NCBI GenBank assembly: GCA_023380955.1
Contig: JAMCTB010000184.1
Location: 5,810-12,489 of the forward strand
Reading direction: 5' to 3'
From: Chloroflexota bacterium
GTDB lineage: Bacteria; Chloroflexota; UBA6077
Length of the DNA: 6,680 bases
The notes beneath the pieces are model-generated. The model made no database searches and was not told the origin of the DNA. It worked only from the letters and a program-made list of their open reading frames with translations. The stretch's first letter is position 1; every line of letters begins with the position of its first letter. The translations under genes and the position numbers were made by a program. Positions 1 through 5,834 of the stretch are shown piece by piece.

Positions 1-187
1 TCAGTTCGCCGTAGACGCACGCCATCATGGCCGCGGTCGTTTCGTGCTTCGTCAGGACGAACTGGATGCCCTCCCTGTCCGCGGCATCCAGCAGGTCGAT
101 GGTTCCGCCACCGCCCGGGATGCCGAAGACGTATTCGATCCCCTCCTGCTTTATCGCGGCAGCGACCAGGTCGACAACTGTGGCCAA
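1..187 (-). CDS. ThDP-dependent enzyme, acetolactate-synthase type, N-terminal fragment
   Basis: Sixty-two N-terminal residues are visible; the rest lies left of the window. They match the pyrimidine-binding (PYR) domain of ThDP enzymes such as acetolactate synthase, benzoylformate decarboxylase and 2-hydroxyacyl-CoA lyase. Visible marks are an early helix, then 'EYVFGIPGGG' at residues 18-27, 'DLLDA' at 31-35, and 'TKHETTAAMMA' at 46-56. E49 is the conserved glutamate that activates the ThDP aminopyrimidine ring. I chose the TTG start at 187..185 because a strong GGAGGTGA lies eight bases upstream (GGAGG at 196..200). An in-frame GTG at 196..194 overlaps that ribosome site and is less likely. 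The gene follows the CoA-transferase beta gene on the same strand after a 184-bp gap, so a shared catabolic route is possible. The substrate cannot be told from this fragment. Confidence 0.85.
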   Translation of the reverse strand, partial: MATVVDLVAAAIKQEGIEYVFGIPGGGGTIDLLDAADREGIQFVLTKHETTAAMMACVYGEL

Positions 188-294
188 AGCGTTCACCTCC
201 AGAACGTGGTGGGGACACAGCACTCAGGATCGGTGCGAGACTGCCTGAACGGGATGGACAGCACAACCGGAATGGGTCATCACCAATCTGGCGT

Positions 295-308
295 GGGCCG
301 CGCGGCCC
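295..308. repeat. 14-bp GC palindrome in the 184-bp gap between the CoA-transferase and ThDP genes
   Basis: The gap 188..371 holds a perfect palindrome, gggccgcgcggccc. It could fold into a five-base stem with a four-base loop, but no T-run follows on either strand, so I do not call it a terminator. I see no convincing promoter or RNA gene in this gap. The strong GGAGGTGA at its left edge belongs to the ThDP gene. Confidence 0.4.
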
Positions 309-371
309 TCTCCACCACCACCGCGGCGCCCAATCGGTGGGCCGGGACCTCCGATCGCCGGCAACCGGGCG

Positions 372-1142
372 CTAACGGCCGATCACGTAGCGGTAGGGGT
401 CCACCTCCTCCCGCAGCACCCGCAGCTCCTCCCCCGTCGGCGGCGGCGTCTCCGCCAGCGGCTCCTTGAACAGCATCGGAAAACCGGTTCGCTCCCGGAC
501 GGTGTCCGCCGTCACCCCGGCGTGGAGGCTCTCCACCTCCATCCGGCAGCTCTCCTGGGGGTAGCCGATGATCCCCAGGTCGGTGATCACCTTGTAGGGG
601 CCCGTCCCCGGGGGCAACCCGGCTGCCTCCCGCGCCCCCTTTCCCGCCAGGTAACCGGGGGTGGTGACGAAATCCACCTTCGGGACGAAGCGCCGGGTAT
701 CCTGGGGGGTCATCACGATGGTCCGCCAGCAGAGGGAGGCCAGGTCGTTGGCTCCGCCGGAGCCGGGGAAGCGCACCTTGGGCTTCCGGTAGTCCTGCCC
801 CACCATGGTCGAGTTGATGTTCCCGTGCATGTCGATCTGGCCCGCCCCCAGGAAGGTGTAGTCCACCAGACCCCTCTGGCACATCTCCATGATCTCGTTC
901 ATGGAGCCGGCCAGGATGGCCCTGTGGAAGGTGCGGGAGTCCCCCACCGAGATGGGCATGGTGGGCAGGAGAGGGCCGATGCCCCCCGCCTCGAACAGGA
1001 TCATCAGGTTGGGCGCCCACAGCCGCTGGGCCAGCATCGCCGCGGCGCAGGGCGCTCCCGTCCCCACCACCACCGTCCTGCCGTCCTCCAGCTGCCGGGC
1101 GGCCGCGCAGATCATCATCTCCATCTGGGTGTACTCAGCCAT
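372..1142 (-). CDS. CoA-transferase beta subunit, glutaconate CoA-transferase (GctB) type
   Basis: An intact 256-residue protein of the family I CoA-transferase beta group, at the usual length. Enzymes of this group move CoA between acyl-CoA and a free acid as alpha/beta pairs in the cytosol. Visible marks are 'VVVGTGAPCAAAMLAQR' near residues 24-40 and 'ILFEAGGIGPLLP' at 48-60. E51 in the latter is the probable equivalent of the catalytic glutamate of glutaconate CoA-transferase beta. Also seen are 'GAGQIDMHGNINST', the 'FPGSGGAND' glycine-rich motif, and 'SLHAGVTADTVRERTGF' near the C-terminus, all family signatures. The ATG at 1142 fits the family's N-terminus (MAEYTQMEMMICAAARQL). Only five bases separate that ATG from the inferred IS end, no good Shine-Dalgarno is present (a weak AGG lies about ten bases up), and no alpha subunit is in the window. 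The substrate is unknown; relatives include IpdB-like and 3-oxoacid CoA-transferase-like proteins. Confidence 0.88.
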   Translation of the reverse strand: MAEYTQMEMMICAAARQLEDGRTVVVGTGAPCAAAMLAQRLWAPNLMILFEAGGIGPLLPTMPISVGDSRTFHRAILAGSMNEIMEMCQRGLVDYTFLGAGQIDMHGNINSTMVGQDYRKPKVRFPGSGGANDLASLCWRTIVMTPQDTRRFVPKVDFVTTPGYLAGKGAREAAGLPPGTGPYKVITDLGIIGYPQESCRMEVESLHAGVTADTVRERTGFPMLFKEPLAETPPPTGEELRVLREEVDPYRYVIGR

Positions 1143-1165
1143 CTAGACGAGACCTGGTCATAAAT
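1140..1165 (+). repeat. IS terminal inverted repeat, left end
   Basis: This stretch matches the reverse complement of 2233..2258 at 23 of 26 positions. The mismatches are the 7th, 8th and 22nd bases. The core GAGACCTGGTCA is identical at both ends. The transposase stop codon (1170..1168) lies just inside. The outermost three bases are the start codon of the CoA-transferase beta gene. Confidence 0.85.
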
Positions 1166-1167
1166 CG

Positions 1168-2139
1168 TCAGGCGGCCTGCAAGTAGGGTTTGAGCCCGAC
1201 TCGCAGATCGTCACCGTTCTCGAAACGACGGAGCAACGCCAGTTGATACACCAACACGGCCCCCAAGACATACCGTCGGGTCGGGAGGAGTCCTCGGGTC
1301 GGCACCTGGCCGAGACAGTTGAAGATGGCCTTGAACTGGGCGTTGAAGTTCTCGATGGCGTGAGAGCGCAACTGATGGAAGACGCGACGGACCTCGACGC
1401 CATCGTCGGTGTGAGGGTACTTCCCCCGCTTGGTGGTAACCAACAGCCTGTCCTGGGACTCGCACAGTTGAAGCAGTTCGGGGTCGTTGTACTGGACATC
1501 CCCCAAAATGACCCGGATGTCGGCCGGCAGCTCTTCCAGCAGGGCCGGAGCCTGCGTGTTGTCCCCCGTGTTGGCGGCCGTGAGCTGAGCGGACAGGGGG
1601 ATCCAGACGGCCGCCACCGTGGTGACCAGGTGGAGTTTCCAGCCATAGACCCAGCCATGCCAGCCCGACTTGGTCCAGCCAGCCTCGGTGTCGATGGAGG
1701 TGTGAGGCACTACCCCAGCCTCCCGGTGCTTCTTGTGCCAGACGCCACCTCGGGCAGCCAGAGCCGTGCTGTCGATGGCGGCGGCACGGCCCCAGTCCTG
1801 GAATGGGTCGATCAGCACCAGGAGGTGGCGACCAAGGCAGGCGATCTGAGCCGGCAGGGTTTCGGGCATCGCCTTGAGCCGACGCTCGAAGGTGCGTCGA
1901 GTCGGGTAGCGACCGTTCTCGACCAGGAGGGTCCGAAGAGGCTGCATCTCGGGCTCCTCCAGGACGGCCAGCAAGCTATGCACTTTGGGCAGATGGCGCA
2001 CGACCATGATCACCAGCGCCTTCAAGAACAGGCGGTCCGAGTAGGTCTTGGGCCGACCTCGACGCCGGGTCGAGGTCGGCATCGGAATACGGTCAATGAG
2101 CCCTATGAGGGCGACAAGGATCGCTGTCTCGGTTACCAT
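1168..2139 (-). CDS. IS transposase, DDE type (IS4/IS5 superfamily)
   Basis: An intact 323-residue transposase that would cut and rejoin the ends of its own IS. The N-terminal region (about 20-100) is basic and helical ('STRRRGRPKTYSDRLFLKAL') and suits DNA binding. The RNase H-fold core carries the probable catalytic triad. D123 lies in 'AAIDSTALAARGG', D214 in 'VILGDVQYNDPE', and E263 in 'SHAIENFNAQFK'. The E-x6-K spacing to K270 is typical of IS4/IS5 enzymes. 'GWKLHLVTT' (167-174) followed by 'LTAANTGDN' is also standard for DDE_Tnp_1 proteins. The ATG at 2139 has GGAG about nine bases upstream. The gene is undamaged and fills the IS, so the element may still be active. It reads in the same direction as the dprA gene upstream of it. 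Confidence 0.92.
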   Translation of the reverse strand: MVTETAILVALIGLIDRIPMPTSTRRRGRPKTYSDRLFLKALVIMVVRHLPKVHSLLAVLEEPEMQPLRTLLVENGRYPTRRTFERRLKAMPETLPAQIACLGRHLLVLIDPFQDWGRAAAIDSTALAARGGVWHKKHREAGVVPHTSIDTEAGWTKSGWHGWVYGWKLHLVTTVAAVWIPLSAQLTAANTGDNTQAPALLEELPADIRVILGDVQYNDPELLQLCESQDRLLVTTKRGKYPHTDDGVEVRRVFHQLRSHAIENFNAQFKAIFNCLGQVPTRGLLPTRRYVLGAVLVYQLALLRRFENGDDLRVGLKPYLQAA

Positions 2140-2179
2140 ATGGTTGTCTCCGTGCTAGGGTGTGGTAACCATATGGTAC
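2131..2179. repeat. Twin ACCATATGGT palindromes at the transposase start
   Basis: The ten-base palindrome ACCATATGGT occurs at 2135..2144 and 2168..2177, exactly 33 bp apart (about three helical turns). The wider copies, 2131..2144 and 2164..2177, agree at 13 of 14 positions. The proximal copy covers the transposase ATG; the distal one lies in its leader or promoter region. Paired palindromes on the same helical face could be operator sites for autoregulation or subterminal transposase-binding sites. Function is inferred; the repeat is directly seen. Confidence 0.6.
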
Positions 2180-2186
2180 GGGACCG

Positions 2187-2212
2187 CCGCGCCGGATTGT
2201 CCTCCGGCGCGG
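2187..2212. repeat. Perfect 10-bp stem-loop inside the IS upstream of the transposase
   Basis: Arms CCGCGCCGGA and TCCGGCGCGG pair perfectly around a six-base loop. No T-tract follows on the minus strand. The hairpin lies between the right inverted repeat and the transposase start. There it could hinder read-through from dprA into the transposase, either as a weak terminator or by structure in the read-through mRNA. Some IS elements are known to use such protection; its use here is inference. Confidence 0.6.
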
Positions 2213-2232
2213 TCTGCTATTCATGACCAAGC

Positions 2233-2258
2233 ATTTGTGACCAGGTCTCGCTTAGATG
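2233..2258 (-). repeat. IS terminal inverted repeat, right end
   Basis: Partner of 1140..1165, with identical core TGACCAGGTCTC on the plus strand. The outer bases 2252..2258 also encode the last codons and TAA stop of the dprA-like gene in its restored frame. The IS therefore abuts, or slightly overlaps, that gene's 3' end. Confidence 0.85.
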
Positions 2259-3414
2259 TCTCTTTGGTCCTGCCCAAAGATGGAAGCTTGCTTCGGTCGA
2301 TCGCTCGTTGGCCGATAACGAATCAAGCAGTGCCCGCTTGAGCCAGTCGTTTAGCTGAGCTCTGGTGACTTCCGTATGGCCGAGGAGCTCCTCCATCGTG
2401 ACCGGAGACTTCGTCGCTAGCTCCTGGAACCGCAGCAGAAACAGATCATAGAAAGCGCAGTCTCTCCATCTGGCCAGTCCACCCTGGGAAGTCCGATGAG
2501 AAGAGGGCTGCCATGTCAAGCTCCCCCTCGGGCAGCCAGCGTGCGCCCTTGCGAACCAGTTCGGCATTGCCGGACTCGCCGTCCAGACGTGACTTGACCC
2601 AGAGGGGGACCCAGCGATGCTTCAGGTCTTCGACGGCTCCGTTCCAGGTACCCCCCTTACCCAAGGTGGATGAAACGACCACCGCCGCGTCAGACAGGCA
2701 GTATACGTACTTGTTGCGCGCCATGGCATTGCCAACGTCGAAACCCGCCTCCGGATTGAAGGGAGAGACCAGGACAAGGTTATTCGCCATGAGGAACTTG
2801 CGATACTTGGCCGACGTCGCCAGTCGCAAGAGACTGTCAGAGAGGACGCCGACTGCCGTCCCGTCGCACTCTAGCGCCGCAAGCATGGCCGTCTCATCGA
2901 CGCCGCGGGCACCACCTGAGATCACGGAGAGTCCCTGCTGTGCTGCCGTCTGACCGAGCAGGGTGGTACAGGCCAGATCGTCCGGGTTGGCGTCCCTCGA
3001 CCCGACCACTGCAATACCGCCCTGGTCTAGGAGGTTGCGGTTGCCGCAGCCGAAGATAACTGAAGGAGAGTCGGTCTTGAGGTGCATCTTAAGCCGGGCG
3101 GGATAGTCGGCATCGGATCGAGTCAGAAGCCAAAGCCCGGCGCGCTGCCACTTTTCCAGGGCCAGTCCCAGGCCGGCGGCGCGACCCAGCAGGTAGCGGA
3201 TGCGCTCCTGCGTTACCCTGCTGTCCACCCAGCCAGTCAAGAGCATGGCGGGATCCTCGGTCAGCAGGGCACCCGGCGAGATATCCCTTTCCTTAAGCCA
3301 GAGGGCGAAACGTCCCCATTCCGCGGGGGACAAGGGACGCGGGTCCTCTTTCGCCGGCTTGCCGAAATGGACCGTCATCAACAGGATCGCCTGGGTCTGC
3401 ACGCCAATAGTCAT
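2252..3414 (-). pseudogene. DprA/Smf-like protein gene broken by two frame changes near the 3' end
   Basis: The first frame gives 322 residues (3414..2446) with a clear DprA/Smf Rossmann fold. Visible are 'AVVGSRDA' at 135-142, 'VISGGARGVDETAML' at 164-178, 'GTAVGVLSDSL' at 185-195, and 'GNAMARNKYVYCLSDAAVVV' at 228-247. DprA proteins bind single-stranded DNA and load recombinase; relatives occur in conflict systems. The frame stops at a TGA just after 'MERLRF'. The +1 frame continues with a winged-helix-like tail, 'YDLFLLRFQELA' to 'NDWLKRALLD' (about 2454..2324). A second shift is then needed to reach 'IRYRPTSDRP' and 'QASIFGQDQRDI', ending at TAA 2252. One extra base in the A-run 2452..2454 explains the first break. 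The second looks more like a small deletion. The ATG at 3414 has GGAG inside the recQ end and follows the recQ stop after one base (TGA-A-ATG), implying translational coupling. Sequencing error cannot be excluded. The 322-residue product, lacking the tail, might still be made. Confidence 0.8.
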
Positions 3415-3415
3415 T

Positions 3416-5527
3416 TCAGTCTCCGGGGCTCGTGCTGGCCAGCGCCAGAGGCCACACGGGGCCGCTGCTGGAGCGCAGCAGCAGGGCGGCAACCACGGTC
3501 ATCGTCCAGCCGGAGTCTACCACGTCGTCGACCAACAGGACCGGCTCACGCGGGATGTCGTCGGCAACGGCGAACACGCCGTCGAGGTTGCGGCACTGGT
3601 GATCGCGATTCTGCTGAAGCTTCTGAGGCTGGTTGTCGCGCACCTTGGCAACGGCAGCTACAAAGCGCAGCCCCATCCGGTCGGCCAGGCGGCGTGCGAA
3701 ATCGGGGACCAGTTCCGGATGTCTGCGGGATGGAACGCATGTCACCCAGGCGGGGGCCGGCTCCGGCTGCCAGCGATCCCTGACCATCTCCGCGACCGCG
3801 TCGACCAGCTCGTCCCGAAAACGGCCGGCACGCTTGTCCTCGGCCACCATGTGTCCCCAACCGGCGTCGCCCCAGCGAGAGAGCACCCGCCCCACCTGGG
3901 CGCGCAGCGGCTGAGGAAGGTTACCACGAAAACCGTATTCGACGAACGCTCCTCCCGCCACCTGCTTGTTACATTCCAGGCGCAGCTCGGCCTGCCTCAG
4001 GTAGAGCGCCGCTTCCGCCGCCAGACGATGGTCGAAGTCCGCCGGGACCACCGGACGCCCCAGGCAACCAGCGCACTTGCCGCAAGGCTGGGTAGTTGCG
4101 CCGTCCAGGGCCACCGCCAGAAACGCCATCAGGCAGCCCCTGTAGTCGACATACTGCTGGACCTCTCTCCACTCCAGCTCCCGCTGTTGAGTAAGGCGCT
4201 GGATGCGCTCGTGATCCATACGATATTCTACCGGGGTTCTCACCCATCGTGAGCCGGTCTTTATGACCGGAGCCGGGTTTTCGACCGACAGATACTTCAA
4301 TACCTTCTGGATCTGGCCCAGGCGCAGATTGACGACTCCCTCCAACTCGCGCTCGCTCAGCCCGTCGGTCTCGGCCAGTTCAGCCAGTATGGTTTCGACG
4401 TGACGCTCGTCGGGAAAGGCGCTGGTCCGGAAGTACTCCTGGATCTCTCCATCCTCCCGACCCGCTAGCAGCACCCCCACCGCCCGATCAATGGCGCGCC
4501 CGGCGCGTCCCACCTGCTGGTAGTAGGCGATGATGGAACCAGGGGCCTGGTAGTGGACGACAAACCCCAGGTCCGGCTTGTCATAGCCCATCCCGAGGGC
4601 CGTCGTGGCCACCAGCGCCTTGATGCGATTGCCGAGAAGCTGCGATTCGAGATGCTGACGGTAGGAATCGGTAGTCTCGAAGCCTTCCGCTGTGACGCCG
4701 GAGTAGTAGGCGGACGCGCTGATGCCCTTTTGGTTCAACCAGTCGGCTACCTGATCGGCATCGCGCTTGGTGAGGGTGTAGACGATGCCGGTTCCCGGCA
4801 GGCTCGGCAGCTGCTCGGCCAGCCAGGCCAGGCGGGCCGCCTGATCGGGGAGGCGCAGGGTCTGCAACACCAGGCTCTCGCGAATCAGCGGTCCCCGTTG
4901 CACCTCGATGTCGCCGAGCTGGGTACAAACGTCTCTTACCACCCGGTCGTTGGCCGTCGCCGTGGTCCCAAGCACCGGCACGTTCACCGGCATGGAACGC
5001 AGCACGTTCACCAGCCGTCGGTAGTCCGGGCGGAAGTCGTGCCCCCAGTCCGAGATGCAGTGGACCTCGTCCACGACCAGTAGGCCCAGGGTGTTGGCGA
5101 TGGGGAGAAGCACCTCCTCCACGAACTGGTCATTCGCAAGCCGCTCCGGCGAGATCAGCACGGCATCGGCTTCGTTGTCCAGCACCCTCTGGATGAGAGG
5201 TGGCCAGTCTTCTCGATTTGCGGAGTTGATGGTCAACGCTCCGAGCCCGAGGCGTTCGGCGGCTTCGATCTGGTTGCGCATCAGCGCCAGCAGCGGGGAG
5301 ACGATCAAAGTGGGCCCCCTCCCCCGGTCGCGTAGGAGGCGGGTTGCGATAAAGTAGACCGAGCTCTTCCCCCAGCCGGTGCGCTGCACCACCAGCAGCC
5401 TCTTGTGATGGTTCACCAGCGCGTCAATGGCCTCCCACTGGCCCGCCCGGAACTCCGCCGCGGCATTGGCGAGCGCTCGCCGTAGCAGTTCCCTCGCCTG
5501 GTCTCTCTCCGTGGCCTCGAATCTCAT
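3416..5527 (-). CDS. RecQ-type DNA helicase fused to a ComFC-like phosphoribosyltransferase domain
   Basis: Intact, 703 residues. Helicase motifs in order are motif I 'QRTGWGKS' (48-55), Ia 'SPLLALMRNQ' (77-86), and II 'DEVH' (153-156) followed by the RecQ aromatic loop 'CISDWGHDFRPDYR' (157-170). Motifs III 'GTTATAN' (187-193), V 'ATTALGMGYDKPDL' (307-320) and VI 'YYQQVGRAGR' (335-344) follow. RecQ zinc cysteines are C465, C482, C485 and C488. No HRDC domain is visible. Instead, after a linker domain (about 495-585), residues 590-703 resemble ComFC-type phosphoribosyltransferases: 'CVPSRRHPELV', a Q/R/N-rich flexible loop (633-650), and the PRPP-binding signature 'VLLVDDVVDSGWTM' at 663-676. 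Expected activity is ATP-driven 3'-5' DNA unwinding in the cytoplasm; the PRTase substrate is unknown. The ATG at 5527 overlaps the leader ORF stop (ATGA), and GGAGG lies about 11 bases upstream. It is one base from dprA, so the two form an operon. Confidence 0.93.
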   Translation of the reverse strand: MRFEATERDQARELLRRALANAAAEFRAGQWEAIDALVNHHKRLLVVQRTGWGKSSVYFIATRLLRDRGRGPTLIVSPLLALMRNQIEAAERLGLGALTINSANREDWPPLIQRVLDNEADAVLISPERLANDQFVEEVLLPIANTLGLLVVDEVHCISDWGHDFRPDYRRLVNVLRSMPVNVPVLGTTATANDRVVRDVCTQLGDIEVQRGPLIRESLVLQTLRLPDQAARLAWLAEQLPSLPGTGIVYTLTKRDADQVADWLNQKGISASAYYSGVTAEGFETTDSYRQHLESQLLGNRIKALVATTALGMGYDKPDLGFVVHYQAPGSIIAYYQQVGRAGRAIDRAVGVLLAGREDGEIQEYFRTSAFPDERHVETILAELAETDGLSERELEGVVNLRLGQIQKVLKYLSVENPAPVIKTGSRWVRTPVEYRMDHERIQRLTQQRELEWREVQQYVDYRGCLMAFLAVALDGATTQPCGKCAGCLGRPVVPADFDHRLAAEAALYLRQAELRLECNKQVAGGAFVEYGFRGNLPQPLRAQVGRVLSRWGDAGWGHMVAEDKRAGRFRDELVDAVAEMVRDRWQPEPAPAWVTCVPSRRHPELVPDFARRLADRMGLRFVAAVAKVRDNQPQKLQQNRDHQCRNLDGVFAVADDIPREPVLLVDDVVDSGWTMTVVAALLLRSSSGPVWPLALASTSPGD

Positions 5528-5688
5528 GGGCCTCTCTTCCTCCGTCTACGGGATTCCCCACCGAAGAGCGAAGAGTGATTCCTGCTCGACGAGCTTCTCC
5601 GGCCGTCGACCGATTTCGGCTGGAGGAGGACTTCGTCCGCAGTGTGCCAGACGAAGCTGATGATACGGTCCGGTTGGGGTTGGTGCAT
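5524..5688 (-). CDS. Possible 54-codon leader ORF coupled to recQ; HsdM-like N-terminus, likely a remnant
   Basis: The ATG at 5688 has GGAGG five bases upstream, and the TGA at 5526..5524 overlaps the recQ ATG (ATGA), a classic coupling arrangement. The first 21 residues, 'MHQPQPDRIISFVWHTADEVL', resemble the start of type I restriction methyltransferase subunits (HsdM), which typically read roughly 'isFiWsvADvLr'. After this the reading becomes arginine- and serine-rich and unlike HsdM. Another minus-strand frame then looks more protein-like (5605..5549, 'RPEKLVEQESLF', TAG stop at 5548..5546). The best reading is a deleted hsdM-like or other gene whose start survives as a leader ORF. A chance ORF is the alternative. 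The HsdM similarity rests on about 13 residues, so confidence is low. Confidence 0.35.
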   Translation of the reverse strand: MHQPQPDRIISFVWHTADEVLLQPKSVDGRRSSSSRNHSSLFGGESRRRRKRGP

Positions 5689-5713
5689 CCGATCCTCCGC
5701 GGGGGAGGATCGG
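5689..5713 (-). promoter_or_regulatory. Hairpin that hides the Shine-Dalgarno of the leader ORF
   Basis: On the minus strand CCGATCCTCC and GGAGGATCGG form a perfect ten-base stem around a five-base loop. The 3' arm contains the GGAGG ribosome site and ends directly before the ATG at 5688. In the transcript from the predicted promoter just upstream, this stem would block translation initiation until melted or remodelled. Through the ATGA overlap it could also affect recQ. The structure is certain from sequence; the control role is inference. Confidence 0.55.
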
Positions 5714-5740
5714 AGGGACGTACATCTTCTTGCCCCGATC

Positions 5741-5769
5741 AGTGTACCAGTGTCGTCTGCTACGGGCAA
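5741..5769 (-). promoter_or_regulatory. Predicted sigma70-type promoter for the recQ-dprA operon
   Basis: TTGCCC (5769..5764) and TACACT (5746..5741) lie on the minus strand with a 17-bp spacer. TGG directly precedes the -10, giving an extended -10. Transcription would start near 5734, about 46 bases before the leader ATG, and would run through the hairpin at 5713..5689. Each hexamer matches four of six consensus bases. Confidence 0.45.
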
Positions 5770-5793
5770 CGAGGGGGCTGAAGGGCTTGTGCG

Positions 5794-5831
5794 CGGGCGG
5801 GGATGCGCCCGGTCGCCGGGCAGGGTCTTTT
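5794..5831 (+). terminator. Weak terminator-like pair of overlapping hairpins followed by TCTTTT
   Basis: CGGGCG (5794..5799) can pair with CGCCCG (5806..5811). Alternatively GCCCGG (5807..5812) can pair with CCGGGC (5816..5821). The two stems share bases and exclude one another. A T-rich TCTTTT ends at 5831 on the plus strand. No plus-strand gene lies upstream, so if it works it would stop antisense transcription coming from the recQ region. It may be chance in GC-rich DNA. Confidence 0.25.
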
Positions 5832-5834
5832 AGT

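Larger units (their letters stand above)
1147..2251 (-). mobile_element. Complete single-ORF insertion sequence, about 1.1 kb, DDE type, probably IS5-like
   Basis: The element is bounded by inverted repeats at about 1147..1165 and 2233..2251, read as ACGAGACCTGGTCA and GCGAGACCTGGTCA from the outside inwards. It contains one transposase gene filling most of its length. The flanking tetranucleotides are CTAG (1143..1146) and TTAG (2252..2255). Both fit the YTAR target preference known for IS5-group elements but are not identical, so this may not be a simple, undisturbed insertion. The inverted similarity runs on outward for six or seven more bases (CATCTA on both sides). The true ends could therefore lie as far out as 1140 and 2258, but I prefer the inner ends because the outer bases form the start codon of one gene and the last codons of another. 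The family is assigned from length, organisation and target, not from a database match. Confidence 0.85.

Noticed and set aside
280..1020. Long minus-strand frame (246 codons) overlapping the CoA-transferase gene
   Set aside because: It is a Gly/Pro/Arg-rich shadow in another frame of GC-rich DNA. The CoA-transferase frame has clear family motifs.
1143..1200. Outward promoter at the IS left end driving the CoA-transferase gene
   Set aside because: A TTGCAG-like -35 is present, but the only TATGAC-like -10 is about 14 bp away, which is too close; not supported.
1243..2226. 327-codon plus-strand ORF antisense to the transposase
   Set aside because: Low-complexity antisense shadow; the opposite strand encodes an intact DDE transposase.
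3200..4252. 350-codon plus-strand ORF antisense to recQ and dprA
   Set aside because: It crosses two real genes and has no recognisable domains or ribosome site; it results from high GC.
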